From the NCBI RefSeq assembly GCF_051014685.1, contig NC_135060.1, forward strand, positions 4,588,001 through 4,652,000: a DNA stretch of 64,000 nucleotides. The letters are read 5' to 3'. How positions within the stretch are numbered: the stretch's first letter is position 1; each line of letters begins with the position of its first letter. Origin of the DNA: Ptiloglossa arizonensis (taxonomy: Eukaryota; Arthropoda; Insecta; Hymenoptera; Colletidae). The translations under genes and the position numbers were made by a program. The notes beneath the pieces are model-generated. The model had not been told where the DNA came from. It made no database searches and saw only the letters and a list, made by a program, of their open reading frames with translations. This document shows positions 26,441 through 41,152 of the stretch, piece after piece.

Positions 26441-29400
26441 TAGCAGCGGTTCCTGTTTTCAAACGAGAAAATCAAGACCACCGATTCGTAAAAGTCGATA
26501 CGCGTTTCGTTTCTTTAATCCGATATGAAAATTGTAACTCGAAAGCGGGGTTTACCGTACGTGACGTTCTCCTCGAGGATGGGGAAATTAATATACTCTT
26601 AAAGTTCAAAATATAACTTCGAAAGGGAACTGTATCGACAGTTTACAATTCCAATCACGTTCAACTATTAATTTACGTATTTCTGAATTTTTTCCCCCAT
26701 TACCGATCAGCTCGACTCTCAAATATCCCCCCGGATAAAAGTTCCTCATCGTTTCTCAAAGTTGCTCGTTAAATCCCCTCTTCTGTCTTATTCTTCCTAT
26801 TGGTAGCTCACATTTGTCGTGGAATCGTTTTAATTTATTCGTACTCCCGTTTTTACGCAAGCAACGATACGCGAGTACGGGGCAAGAAATCAATTTCTCC
26901 CATTTCACAATTGAACGATTGTTCCTGCGAAGAATGCACTTTCATCGTTGCCTAGCGAACGATCGTTGGCGAGTACCGTTTAACGTGTACGTTCCGTGTC
27001 CGCGCTGGGACACTTAACGTTTTCCCATCGCTAAAGAAAGGAGTTGTTGATAGTCGGCGTGAGTAGATCGTGTTGATTACGATGTAAATCCGGTCGGACG
27101 ACGCGGAAGGAAGAGGAATGCTTGCAGGAAATATCAAGCGTTTTAATTGCCACCTTGGCCGGTACACGATTGACTAGGTTCAATTTAAAGGGGTGCCGCG
27201 GGTCGCAATGTTCGGTTAATTCCCGCGCAAACCGGCCAATAAATTGACGAAGTTATGTCGCCGTTGCTTGAAAAACGGAGACGGTGATCTCATAACGGGG
27301 AAAGGAGAAAGTGTTCCACCGATGCAAACGTTGCTCCGCCACGCTCGTTTCCTTCCAAGAGACTCACTCTCGTGGTTACGTTACGTGGCCTCTCTCTTCG
27401 TCTTGTTCCCCAACTTCGTTACCAGCCTGTCAACGGACACCGCGAGCTTTCCTGACCGTGAAAACGGTACTAATAGACGATCACGAGCCAGACGTTTCGC
27501 TATCGATCACGGTATTGTCGATAGAATACCACTTCGATACGTCGTGTCGGTGCGGAGCGAAGCAATAGTTGCACCGGAGCAACTTAACACTAGATTCACC
27601 AACCAGTCGAAATGCACTGGTCCCAACCGCTTTCACGATCAAATTTGCTTTAAATACCATAGCACGTTCTTCGAAGACGTGATCTTTTCTATTCTACGCA
27701 TACGGTCAATTTTCAAAATTCCTCTTCTTTTCTCACCGATTCGTTTCTTTTTAGATACATACGAGGTATACGTTAATACTCCGAAATCTATCGGTAGTTA
27801 TAGTATCAATGAAAGATGCTTTCTCGTTCTGCTCCACTTCGCGCCGAGAAACGAATCTCGAATGAATATTAAAAAAAAGGGGTCATTTGACCCGCTTTAC
27901 AAATTTTATTCGTCTAAATTCAAGAATCGTATTTCCTAGTTTCGTTTCGCATTTGAAAATTGATCGTTCTTCGAATTTTCGATCGAATGAAAATCAGATT
28001 TTTCGTTCGCGATGGTTACTGCAATCGTTACTGTTTACCACGTCGGTAAAAGTCTATTGAATGTTGTATTTATTGATCTCGACGGATCATTTTTAGCAAA
28101 ACGAAGCGTCAGTGGTTTGATTTTCAGGGTTTTATACTCCAAGGTTGTACAAGCTGGAATTGTGTCGCGAAACAAGTTTAGATGAAGCCAACTATGAAAC
28201 GAAGTGCGAAAAGTATTACGAAACTAGACGTGTTTGATATTGACCTATAAAATTTGTCTCTAGGTCGAATCTATACTCCGTTCGAGCAAAGTTAGACATT
28301 AATTCATGTTTTATCTTACGTCTTTTTAAATACAACCAGTACTTCAGAGGTAATCACGTATCCGTGTAATCAGCGGTTGAATTATTTTCTATGCAACAAT
28401 TTCACGTATTGCAAAGCCTATGCATTTCGCTGCACGTAATTTGCATGTCTGATGTTACGAAAATGTTGTAAGAAACTGGAAGTTGGTACTCGATTAGAGT
28501 CGTTGATTACGTTCGCTTGAGTTCGCGATAGAATTGTACACGGTCGACAGAAATGCGAAAGTCCTTCGTTAATAAATCAAGCTCTGAGACTCTAACACTT
28601 CGCACGACTGGAAACTCGAATCTCTGTACGATTTCATTCGGATATCTGCGAAGAGTATCAATTTTTACGAAAACTAGCCAATAGATAAGCGTATCTCTAA
28701 AATTGGAAACTCTCAAAACAAGCATACCATCTTGTCTTGAAACGAACAAATTTAGAGTTACGTTGCATCGGTGAACACTGGTCATTTGCAACAAGTTGGA
28801 TGCAGGGAGCAACGATCCGTTTAAAATCCTCGAACTGACCAATTATAAGACTTGGAAAAAATTATTCACGATGGAACCATATCGTTCGAGAGCCTCAATA
28901 ATGTACCAAATATAAGAACCTTTACGTATTTCGTATTTCAGCATCTGGGTACCGCATACTTCGTATCGAACGATTATCTCGAAAGATTTATTTCGATCCA
29001 CTCTTATCGGTAATTACCCATGCGATGAAACGATCGGTATTTACCCTGAAAGTGTCACCGAATGTCAAGTTGTCGTTCGAGGAGAAGAAACGAGAGTTCC
29101 TTTCCAATGTCCAGATTGCGCAACGCGAATAGCACAGTGCCATGAAAAAGTGTATCAACTCCTACCTCCAGATGTCCTCGAATGCAATACACTGTAACAA
29201 ATACAATTTCTCGTGACACGATCGATAGCCTCTTACGTAGGTCCGAAAATAGCACCGATACACCGAAGGGTACAACAACACTCCGTGTGAACTCGAGTAT
29301 CCTTCGAAGATCTATCTACTCGTGCGAGCAACATTATCGACAATGTGGTTACACAGGTAAATCACAAACGAGCAAATATGTACTCGCTATATTGCTCGAG

Positions 29401-29755
29401 TAAATAAAAGACGAGTTCTTGTTTAACACGCTTCCAGGCGTTAAACACTTTCGACGAACGAAGTCGCGCGCGCTCAGAACACTTCGTTACTCGTAGTGTG
29501 AACCAGCATCGAGTACTTCAAAGGTACGTTTCCAAACGTCGGTAAAAGTCGTGACTTTAACCGCGACGACACTGTACGACAATCATTTGCGTGACGATGC
29601 AATGACAGTCTCTTCGCGTCAGCACTGTCGTAACTTTCGTCACTGTCGATAATACGAAGATTCCTAATTCCCCTTTGAAACTTCATCGTTTCAAGACTCA
29701 TACGAACGGATACTAAAATTCATTGATTGGAAAGCGTTCGAAATGTGACGAATAT

Positions 29756-29827
29756 CGTGTAGAAATATGTCGTGTAGAAATATGTCACGTAGAAATATGT
29801 CACGTAGAAATATGTCACGTAGAAATA
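29756..29827. repeat. 15-bp tandem repeat, about five copies
   Basis: CGTGTAGAAATATGT, changing to CACGTAGAAATATGT, repeats with an exact 15-base period. Because the period is a multiple of three it gives a short repetitive frame (CHVEI/CRVEI units), which is not a gene. Confidence 0.9.
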
Positions 29828-32800
29828 ATGGAAAAATCGTTACACCGTAACGACAGGTACCGCCATGTGAAAACGTACCTTGAAAACCAACTGTACCTGA
29901 ACTTGAGCGACTTCTCCGTTAGGCACGTTTTTCCCCCTTGGGGTTTAACGTAATTTTTTTTTTAATAAAAACGACGCGGTATTCTCGGCCAATGTTCCAC
30001 CGTTTATTTATAAACATCGACCCCTACTTTTCAAGCTCGGTTTCGTCCAAAAAGCGCTCGTCCAATCTTGTTGGACCTTCCCTTGTTGATAGCTAAACGT
30101 TTAAGTTCGCCGCGCGTATCCTTGAATTCGCGTGCACGTGCACCTGTGAATTCGCGTACACGTGCATCGAAACGTGTACCGTTCGCTGAGAGGGGTCCGT
30201 TTGAAATTATACTTTTCCATCGTTATACGTCCGTCGATTGCACGCTGGCACGAAAACGTATTTTCCGTAAAGAAAAAAGAGAAAGAAGAAACGAAAAAGA
30301 AACAGCAACGACCGAACTCTCGTCGCTCGAGAAAGTTTTCAGTGGATAGTTTCAGGTCATGGAAGACGCGTGTCGAACCAAACGGTGACCGTGAAGGTGG
30401 AGAAAAAAAAATATAATAAAACGAAAGAGAAAACACGAGATCGTGTATGTAGGGCTATCGAAACGTTCTCGAGGTTGGAAGCTCGTAAATAACGTGGTAT
30501 CCGGTCGATGGTCGACTAAATAGAAAACGCACGGTGATGGGGGAAGAAAAATGTCGGGTCCCTGTTGTTGTCCCGGGGTTTCTGTAACACGTAAGAAAGT
30601 AACGCGGAAGCTGGCCGGAACTTTTCTTTCTGAAATTACTCGTTGGATCGACCGCAGGAGGTTCCGGCACTATTTTTCTAGCCTATTACACCGACTCGGG
30701 CGCAGTGTTCTGTACGCGTACCGTAATAATTATCTTGTTGCCCGGAGCAGCTCTTCCTCGGCCAACGTGACTCGCGATAAAAACAACAATTCGTCCACGA
30801 ACCTCCTCGACGACAGTTCTCGTTCGTAAAATCTGTTTTTCTTGTTTCAGGTAAGAGTCTCGCCGGCTGCATCGCGAGGTTACCAGTCGAGTGCCACGTG
30901 AGTTTCCGTTCGACCGTAAATTCGTTGTTTCGAGCGAGCCCGGGTGGTATGCGCGCGTATTTTCATTCGCGGAGGCACGTTTTATTTCTAGAAATAAATA
31001 AGGAGCGATACACTCTCTCCACGCTAATTGCACAAGTTTCGAATTGTTGTTCGAGGGAAAACAAACGAACGGGGGCAAATTTCGTAGCGTTCCCATCGAC
31101 GTGCAAAAAATCGATCGACAAGGATGATCGAAAGCTGGTAAAATTGTTAAAGAGAGAGACTTCTCGAGAGAGAATCGCGGGTCATTGAGAAACGGGTAGT
31201 AATGTGCTTGTTGTCGTATTAAAATGGCAATATTCAATAGGATATTTATTCAATCGTGGTTATTATAATTATATTATAGCTTATCTCGTTGACGTGCCAA
31301 TTTTATTATAATTTGTGTATTAATGTATAATTTATTTATGTTTATTTATATGTTTATGTATTCAAACACTCTGTGTTGGTTGTCCAAGAAAACTTATCGA
31401 AATACAAATTTTTGTTTCTTCTTTTATTTTTTGTTTTTTTTTTTCTTCTATTCGATCCTTTTACTCAGCGTGTGCTCGTGTATTCGTACACGTATACCCG
31501 GCACGAACCGATAGCAATTGATTATTCTACGAGTAAAAATAGAAAGCAAGAAAAGTCGACGGATCTGCTGTATCTGTAAAATAAGTCGATAGATAAAATA
31601 GAAATAAATTTCTGCGATTTATAATCGTACATTTTGTTTCTTAAATGTATATTCGAACCGTTGATCCTCACGATTAAAGAAGATAAAAGCAATGTAGAAA
31701 GTGAGCCTAGATGTGTTTTTTACATGAATTTCATAAGTTGCATAATATCGTGAAACCGGTTACAAATACTTCGAGTGAAAAGGCAGATGTAATACTCATC
31801 GTCCGATCATAAATTATAAAAGATGTAAACTTCTGCGTGCGTATACTGAAAGTGATATTTGTCGTCAAATATTGCATCGAAATAATATCTAGATTAAGTT
31901 ATCCGGGTGAGTAAATATAATTGAGAAATATCTTATTCGAAAGTACTTGAAACGAAAATTCAAATCTAACCCCGTAAGAAAGTCTTTAAAAATATTTTGC
32001 ATTTCATTTCTATCGATAACATTACACGTTCGCGCAGATCTCTGTGTAAGGAGCAATAAACTCGAAGAAAAAAGAAAAGAAATATTTAAAAATATTTGAC
32101 TTTTGCGAAATTGCACGATGTCGGTGATCAATCAATGGTTCCAGCGTAACGAAAAACAATAAGTATCAGGATCGTATCGATAGTCGACCTCGACGTTCAC
32201 TCCCTGTTACGAATCCTCCAAATTTCCAGTTCTGCGAAAAACGAAATATTTAATTCGCGCGGAAGGGCTATTAAATGTTCCTAGTCGTCGTTGTAGTAAG
32301 TGTCGGTCGTTCTTACACAATCAATTACGTTCTCTGAATGTTCTCGCGCGTAATGACGCGCTCGGTCGTATCCACTCATTATCCTACCACTTTACGAAGA
32401 ATGCACGACCTTAATAGTTTCGACCACTCGAACAGCCAGCGAGTAATTCTAAGCAATCACGAATGAACCGCGTGCATCCAATTTGTGGTACATTTGCTGT
32501 TCGTTTATACGATTATTTGTACAACGATATTCTCTTTACGGTTGACTCGTGTGCACGGGGTGAGAGAGAAGCTCTACCACCTCGTTGAAAACGTTCATAT
32601 TTTTTCTACAATTGTACACCGTTCGAATACAAATTTCTTTGTCGTAGTGTACTCTTTGGTATATCACACAATGTACTTACTGGTAGATGATTTCAACAGT
32701 TTTGTTATTCCAGTACAGATAGTACAGTTTACTTTATCATTGTACCCTGTCTGTATATTCTTTGTTTCGTTTACAAATGTCGTTGTAAACAATCGATCCT

Positions 32801-35800
32801 TCCAAAGTGTGTATTTGACAATTGAGAGCTGCGAACGTCGAAAAAAAAAAAAACTAGTGGAAGCTGAAAATGAATACTGCTGGAACAGTATTTAAGATAT
32901 TGCAAAGAATTTCTAGAGGCAAGTGGTAAAAAACAGTCCAAAGGCTGTTCAAGGAAATGTACAAAAATAAAATGTATATATCTCTGTCGAAATGAAGTAA
33001 GATATTTTATATAATGGAAAAAAAAATAGTTTTCGATGAATACTCTTCGAGGAATATTATTCATAAGTCTGCGTCACAACATTTTTCTTTAGTCTCTCAA
33101 TCGTTTGATTCGCTGTGTGTCTATGTATATATCTATTAATACGATACAGATATCAATTCTCTAGAAACTTTTTATGCTATTGGACAGGTATTGACGTAAA
33201 GTATCGTTAATTTGGTAAAAGAACTTCAGTAATGTTCTTTATAGTATCGATAGAGTACAAATAGCAGGTATCATTGAGATATCAACAAGACAAAAACGAA
33301 GCGATCACTTACAATAACGTCTCTTCTGTCGATAGATGACTTCTTATTGCTATCTGGATTACAAGATCGTCTGTGTATTGGTTATTTGTGTTCTTTTCTT
33401 TGATTTCATTAACTATTCTTTCCGAGTCTTATTTGACGTTAAAATTGCATAAACACGTTCAAAAAGAATTCATTGAAATATTGAAATGGAAATAAAAGAC
33501 GTTAATAGTGTTGCTTCTTTTATATATCGTACCAGAGACTGTTTTTAAATGCAGTCGATTTAAAGATAGAAATTACTTCTTTGTATTCTAATGAAATAGC
33601 TGTCATACGATGCAATTAATCTTGAGGTAATTGTTATGTACATATGTATGCTAGAAATGCGTGTATCATTACGTATAAAATGATCCATAAACATTTCATA
33701 ATTTTATTTTATGTCCAGAAAAAGAGGCACAAAAAATATTAATTTTATTTGCCTATTACGAACGAAAAGTTCCTTGATCAGTTGAAAATAAAATTATACT
33801 CCTGCTGTATCGCACAATACTTAACGTATCTCGCTTAGAAATTTAAACACACGAAAAATTCAATTTATGAAACGTAAGTCTGTTTCCTAAATCATCTAGT
33901 GGTTTTATAGTATAAGTACTCGGATTGAAAAATGATTGCGGAACAAATAACTGTCCTTGAATAATAGTATTCGATCCGTAATGTCTACACACCGTACGAA
34001 ATAATCAACGAGCAATAAAGTTTTTATTTTTATCACAATTTGTTACTTAAACCAAATATTAAGTAAAATCGCGCATTAAATAGTTAAAATATATCGTTAC
34101 GAAATTAGAAACCATAAAGAATTCCTGTGACGTGCACGATATGACAGAAATCCGTTTCTTTACTTATAAATTGCCTTTTCGTGTCAGTAATCAGTTTCTG
34201 TGATACGAAATCTTTTTAAAACATTCTAATCGCTAAATCATAACTCAAGCCAAGGACATTCTCTCGAACACACCGGTACACTGCAATAAAAACAAGTTTC
34301 TGTACCATTGCACTTATCTCTCCTTTGTATCGAAGTTAAGTTTCTTAGCTGACCGTTTCACAGAACCGTTACAGTGTAAAAAAATTGTAGTATCATCGCT
34401 TGTTAATTGAACACATCATCGGGTAAAAAACGAAGCCAATGATAATTTCTGATATAATCTCGTATCGAAATAAAAACACAAAAACAACCGTGTTAAAGTA
34501 TAATCATACGACAAACAATTGACCTTTTAATAACTGCAATCGAGTATACACAGCGGGTATGTAAATTCTTTTGGTTTTGCATACAATTCTACAAGATTTT
34601 GTCCCCTTTTCTTCAATTTTCACACACACACACACTCGTATCGAGCATAATTATTAAAAAATAAATTCTAAACACAACTCAGCACAGAGGTTGTTCCTAC
34701 TTCCGTTCGATCCAACAGTGAAAAGATGAACACGTTGACCGCCACGGTGGTCATCGATGACCAACGTCTCGAATCTACGATACTTCTTCAAATGCTCGCG
34801 ATTAAACGAATCCTAATTACTCGCAATAATTACCTCGTAAAGTAACAGGTGCACATTGGACGAAAAACCAAAGGAACATTTCCATTTGCCCCTCTGACTC
34901 GCGGAAATATCAACGACCCTGAACACGGTGAACACGATGCAACGATCTACGCGTGAAACCACTTAACGTAGCAACTTCGTTGCTGAATTTACCAGGGCGG
35001 TGTAAAAAAAAACACCAAGCGTCTCTACCCTGTACCATCGATCGAACGTTCCGTTGAATCGTTTCAACGATCCAACTGGCAACGATTTCCGTCCACGTTC
35101 ACGAAAGCAGCAGTCCTTTCGTCGAATTAGTCGATCACCGAACCAATTGGCACGTCGAACTTTCTCCAAGAGGGAGAATCTCCTGTTCCTCTCGATTTCG
35201 ACTTACCTTCCTCGATTCCCTCGATTAGCTTCCGTTCGTTGAACGTTTCCCATGAAATCCAACGTGGTTGTTCCTCGTTGTCTGGCCGTTACGATCGTTT
35301 CTCCGTTGTGTCTCGGTACCGCGTAGAACCCGATCCGAGATAACGAACGAACCTTTCTTCCTGGTACGATTGGAAGGTTCTCGGTGAACACGGGCCACGT
35401 ACGGGCCAAGTTTTCGGACTGTTTCACCGGTAGCGAGACGAACGCCGAGTGACCGCCAGGGAATCGGTAATGACACTCGGAAGAACGATACGGTACTGTA
35501 CCGATACCACACTCCCTACTCATTTCACTCTCACCGTCCTTGTTGGTATGGCCGGTGACTGGGTTTCTTCGTCCTTCTGGTAGGCTCCCGACCGTACTTT
35601 GGCAGTGAAAGTATTCTCTTCCTGTGGTTACCTACGCACACCTATCCCCCCCTTACAATGTGGTAACCACCGGTACTTACACCGACGTAGCCATTAACGT
35701 CTGTACACACTGTGCTTTACACTCGCGGCGATCCTGATGATTCCTGTCCCGTGTGTCCAACTTCTTCCTGTATCGTTCGGCGTTGTTTCGATTTCGTCCG

Positions 35801-37027
35801 GAGAGTGTTACCAAATTTTCAGACTCTTTTGGGATCGATTACAGCGATTGGAAATACCTGGACGTACTTCAGGAGGGGGAATGTTACAGAGTTCAGTCGA
35901 TTTTTCAGGATTATGTAAGTCGATTCGATAAAAAGGGGGCCATATTTTAGATGGCGGATCTAACTCTTTCTTTTGTGGATTGCACGAGAGGAATCCACAC
36001 AACCAGACGAGTGAATAACGAATGTGTGTCCTGTGTATCTTGGTATTCGAGTTTTGGACGATCGGAGAAAATGTTCGAGGTGTCCTCTTCGTCCTTCGAC
36101 ATTTTTATTTTCGAACCGTTTAAAATGTATCGTGTATTCAATGGAAGTAAACAGTGTTCGAAGGGTTGCGATTAACGATAAGTAAAAATTGCTCGACGTT
36201 GTATTTCTCTGTAACGTACAGGAGTTATCTTCGCAGCTCCTAACCGTACACGATCTGCGAGGAAAAATATAATATGGATTTGAAACTATTTCAAACGTTG
36301 AACATTTTCTTCGATCTGAAGTATATTGGACATATAGTACGTTCATAGGACATTTTTTATTCGTCTTAGTGCGAAGATTCGTGCATTTTTTAGCCGTTAA
36401 GTAACCTACCAGTGACTCTTATCTAGACCAGTGTTTGGACCGATCCTAGGCCTCTGAGATCAAGGGTCACTTTCTTTTTTTGGTGGGGAAGATTCTATAC
36501 CTGTTCAGAGGCTCGTACGAGGTTCGAATATGTGGTAACTTGTTTTTAGACAACTTTATAAAACGAATATTTTAACTAACTAATCGAAGGGTATTTTTTA
36601 TCGGTGTCCGTTCGCGCAGCTTTTTCCAATACCAGTGTCACGGGGACATTATGACAATGTGAGTAGTCCACTATCATAGTTGTGGATCATTATCGTAGAA
36701 TAATCTTCGAATAAATTTTCATCTACGTTACAATCTGGAATCTAGATTAGAACTGATAATTTTTCATTATTTTTTAACATTCCTCGGGTATCGTACCAAG
36801 TTTTTTCATAAATTGTACATTTAATCCAACACTGACAAAGTATCTTTAATTTTAGTCATTTGAATAAAGTGATTCAGTAATTTGAATTTAAACGAAGAGA
36901 CGATGCAGTGTAATGAGAAACGAGCGAACAGAAGTGTGCTAAAGAGAATAAGAATAATATACAACAGAAATAGATATGTGATATAGAAAATTGATTTATT
37001 ACAAATAATAAAGAGTTATTTATACTT

Positions 37028-37095
37028 TCAACTTCTTCTCTTGGTTTTGTATCGTTTTGCAACTTTCTTCGCTATATTTCACCGAAACAGCCTCG
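37028..37095. repeat. Dispersed repeat, member 1 (related to 39516-39585)
   Basis: CAACTTCTTCTCTT, TTCTTCGCTATATTT and ACCGAAA occur in the same order, spacing and orientation at 39516-39585. The similarity spans about 65-70 bases with scattered differences. Its identity is unknown; it may be part of an old transposon or a local duplication. Confidence 0.6.
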
Positions 37096-39515
37096 AAAGA
37101 ACGAGTTCTCAGACTCGTGTTCAGAAAATGTCCGACGAACGCGATGACCTATTCCGTTGGAGAGTGCACGTATTAAATGGTTGTCGTAATATGTTCAGTC
37201 TGAAGTAGCGTTGAAGGAGGGATTAAGAGGGACGGTGCCCAACGCATCCCTCGTTAATCCAACTTATCGATTACTGCATGCTCGTACTCTAAAGCTTACG
37301 TAGCCTTGACCATTAAACTTTCTATACCACGTTCTCGTCAGTTTCGCTCACGCGATAGGTTAGATCTTGGTTAGGATGGATTAGGTCTTTATCATCGCAC
37401 CCGTCACGGTTGGACTATGGTTAATCATAAACTACGACCGCGATAAAGAAATGAATCATAATTACGTGGTTTCGTGGAATTTGAATTCGTATAATTTTAT
37501 ACGAAAGAGTTGTACAGAAACATGGTTAAATAAAGACTCGCGTTCTTGCGGCTCTTTGTTACGAAACCTAGAAAAAAATCTAAACGTGTAATTTTCCAAA
37601 ACTGTGATTCGTGTCGCGTAAAAAATTCTTGCATTTTTTTACAAGGGTACAATATTATCAATCGATTCTATTTCTTGTTCGTCGCGTAATAAGAAACGAT
37701 AAAGAACCGTGCGTAAGTAGAAAATATTCGAATACTTGTCTTATTTACGTTAATTAAACTCGGACTTAACCGAGTTATCTTTAAAGAAAAAAAACCAATA
37801 ATATAACAATCGAAGTTCACGATCCTCGCACGATTGTGTAAATAAATCGTAAAATAATTTTTGTTTCAATTATTATCGTATCGACGATTGACGTAAATTA
37901 AAAGTAGCCTCGATCTTTAAAATTTTAATCAGTGTTTACATAACCATAATTCACGTGCGTGAACCGTCACTTTTAGAAACGTCCGTGAACTTTTAGAAAC
38001 GTCATCTTAGCGACACGTATCATCGGCTTATTAGATACTTTCGCATCGAAGTGTTACATCGTGTTAATTGCAATATCCACTCGAAAGAATGAAATCCACG
38101 GCCTGTTGAGTGTTGCGTAACAGCTTTTAAGATTTTTGCTAATCGCGTGTCACACAGGAATAATTATACTCGGGACTCTCGGGTGTTGCCTCTGGGTGTT
38201 TACCCTCGTAACATCACAGTTTTAGGAGAGTCAATTTGTGACGTGTCACAGAACTTCGTTTTCGACGCTACGTGACCGCCATCACGTCGAGAAATAGAAG
38301 TAGAACTCGTCACGAACGAGTTACGTACGAATTTCAGATATGTGAGGCGAAACAGAGAAGAAAGTTCTTACAGATACATACTTAGCACGAATCAGTGTTC
38401 AAACACGTGTCGTCACGTCAAACATATGCTACCAATTGTTAACGCAAAAGGAGTGTTCCAGCTCTTCAATCTTCAACGTCGTTCGAACATAACGTACGCC
38501 CCACAATTCCTTGAAAAATGGTACAGCTGTTGTTTTAACATTTTCAGATTTGTTTGAAAAATATTCCTACTGGTTATTCTAAATCGTAATAAATTTCATT
38601 TATCGTTCTTAAGAAAAGGAACTGAAAATTGTTTTCCATTGTTTTAATACTTTAATACTGTTTTACAGTACTCGTACAAAATGTCTGTCGTAATCTTGAA
38701 CGTTCTTTTCAAGTATATTTCTCGTTTCCTGTGTTCTGTCGAGACGTTCGATTTTTATCACTTAAATACGTATTTTATTTTCGCGCGTAAAGAAGACTCA
38801 CCCTAATGGCGTATAAATAGTTTTAAATTATTCTTCGTTCGTTTCTTCTTCTTCGACCGTACGCTTTGAAAGTATAAGTTAAAAATTTCTCTATCTATTT
38901 TGTGCAGTGTACGCACCCAACGACTCGGTCAACTTTCTCTTATTATACGGTAAAATAATCTTTTATTCTTGTATCATTTCATATTATTCAGTTTCAAACT
39001 CGTTATTGAAATAATTTTAGTCTTCTCGATACGTTTACTGGAATTTGGAATACAACGTACACGGTGAACGTGCAGATTGAAACTGTTCTGCCTCGAAACT
39101 GCAGAACACTCGATAAAAACGAATCGCGTTATAAGGCTGCGATAAATCAAGATGATTGATTTTGCAGCCAGTTTTAAACAGAGTGCGCAACGTATTATAT
39201 TATTTCACATGGAAGTTAATCAACATTGACCGTAGGCTATTTTTCACTCTTCTACCTTCTAATCTTCTAAAGGAATATATCGTCTCTTTGTTCAATTTCT
39301 CCTCTTCTCCGTCCAATTTCGCTTCAATCTCTTCCTCGAGTCTCTTCACTACGATCGACAAATAAAATTACTTATCTGTGCCTAAAAAAAAAAAAATTTC
39401 CTGTTCCTTATTTTAACTAAACATATAACGTACAATTGCGTTTTCCTCTCCTTCCCCGTTAATTTTCCAAACGAAAAATTTAATTCTTCTTTCCTTCCGT
39501 CATACCTAATTTTAC

Positions 39516-39585
39516 ACTTCCAACTTCTTCTCTTCGTTTGATATCTTTTTCTAACATTCTTCGCTATATTTTACCGAAAAAGACC
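39516..39585. repeat. Dispersed repeat, member 2 (related to 37028-37095)
   Basis: Same-strand diverged copy of the 37028-37095 segment, about 2.4 kb away. Nothing coding is recognised around either copy. Confidence 0.6.
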
Positions 39586-40071
39586 CAAACGATATCGAAA
39601 CGTATAAAACATGTACAATACCCGTTTCAATTTACGTCTCCTACAGATTACGTTGTTCTTTCGTTCGGACGTTCACTTCGCAAAGAAATTTATTATTCAA
39701 TTCCGGAGAATACGCAAGATGTTTCAAATCGTGGTTCGCGAAGCGACCGAGTCGCCCGGTTAGGCGTTTCGATATCATTTCATCCCCAGAACAAAGTAAC
39801 GCGTTTGCTGAAAACCGAGAGCGAGCAACGTTCCGCAGGCAGCCCGCACGGTGGTATGTAATTAACCGGAAAAGTTAAATCGCGCGTTGAAAATGTGTTG
39901 TCGAGTATAGATCGGGTCAACGGTCTGGAAATGCGGTGAAGTAACGACCGGCTAGTCGTCCGCGTTGTTCTTTGATTTAATCCTGTTTCCTAGCCTCGAT
40001 TATATCCGGTTTGCTCGGCAGGTTGCCACACGCGCGATTCGTATCGATTACGCACGATACTTGAGCACTGC

Positions 40072-40665
40072 GCTTACGACGACATTCTGAGCCGAATTTT
40101 TAATACCAGTCGTTTCGATACGAGTAGTTTCGATACGAGTCGCTACTGACGATCCGACGACTCTTCATCGCTCGACAATTGTAGTCTTTGAAGCAATATA
40201 TCGAAGTGATTAATCCCTCGTCAGAAGTGTATCTTCCCTTTTTTTTCTTCTTTTAATTACAAAAAAAACAAATACAGTGGGCTTACGACGACATTCTGAG
40301 CCGAATTTTTAATACGAGTCGTTTCGATACGAGTCGCTACTGACGATCTGACGACTCTTCATCGCTCGACGATTGTAGTCTTTGAAGCGATATATCGAAA
40401 TGATTAATCCCTCGTCGAAAGTGTGTCTTCCCTTTTTTTTTCTTTTAATTACAAAAAAACAAATACAGTGGGCTTACGACGACATTCTGAGCCGAATTTT
40501 TAATACGAGTCGTTTCGATACGAGTCGCTACTGACGATTTGACGACTCTTCATCGCTCGACGATTGTAGTCTTTGAAGCAATATATCGAAGTGATTAATC
40601 CCTCGTCAGAAGTGTATCTTCCCTTCTTTCTTCTTCTTTTAATTACAAAAAAACAAATACAGTGG
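40072..40665. repeat. Tandem array, three copies of a 191- to 209-bp unit
   Basis: Units begin at 40072, 40281 and 40472 with GCTTACGACGACATTCTGAG and end with a T-rich run and AAACAAATACAGTGG. The first unit is longer because a short internal motif (GTTTCGATACGAGT) is duplicated. Copies are nearly identical apart from the length of the T run and a few substitutions. Confidence 0.93.
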
Positions 40666-40777
40666 ATAATATTATTCCGAACACTCGTTCGCGCTTCAAT
40701 CAGGAACCATTTTTCGTTGAAATTACTTTCGAAATGATCGAACGAAGCTACGCGATACGTTCAAAGTAGCTACTTAC

Positions 40778-41152
40778 AATCGAGACGTGTAACTTATTTT
40801 TTTTTGATTACACGAATTTCTAATTAAGCGGTTTTTGTGAAACGAACGTATAATCGAGACGTGTAACTTATTTTTTTTTTTTTTGATCACACGAATTTCT
40901 AATTAAGCGGTATTTTGAAACGAACGTATAATCGAGACGTGTAACTTATTTTTTTTTCGATCGCACGAATTTCTAATTAAGCGGTATTTTGAAACGAACG
41001 TATAATCGAGACGTGTAACTTATTTTTTTTTTTTATCACACGAATTTCTAATTAAGCGGTTTTTGTGAAACGAACGTATAATCGAGACGTGTAACTTATT
41101 TTTTTTTCGATCACACGAATTTCTAATTAAGCGGTATTTTGAAATAAACGTC
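40778..41152. repeat. Tandem array, five copies of a 74- to 78-bp unit
   Basis: CGAGACGTGTAACTTATTTT recurs at 40781, 40855, 40933, 41007 and 41083. Each copy continues through a T run, CACGAATTTCTAATTAAGCG and GAAACGAACGTATAAT. Period differences come mainly from T-run length. The array lies about 110 bases after the previous, unrelated array. Confidence 0.93.

Noticed and set aside
27244..27939. 231-codon plus-strand open frame
   Set aside because: No domain, signal or family resemblance; codon use and composition look like the surrounding non-coding DNA, and the Arg/Ser/Phe richness is typical of chance frames in TCG-rich sequence.
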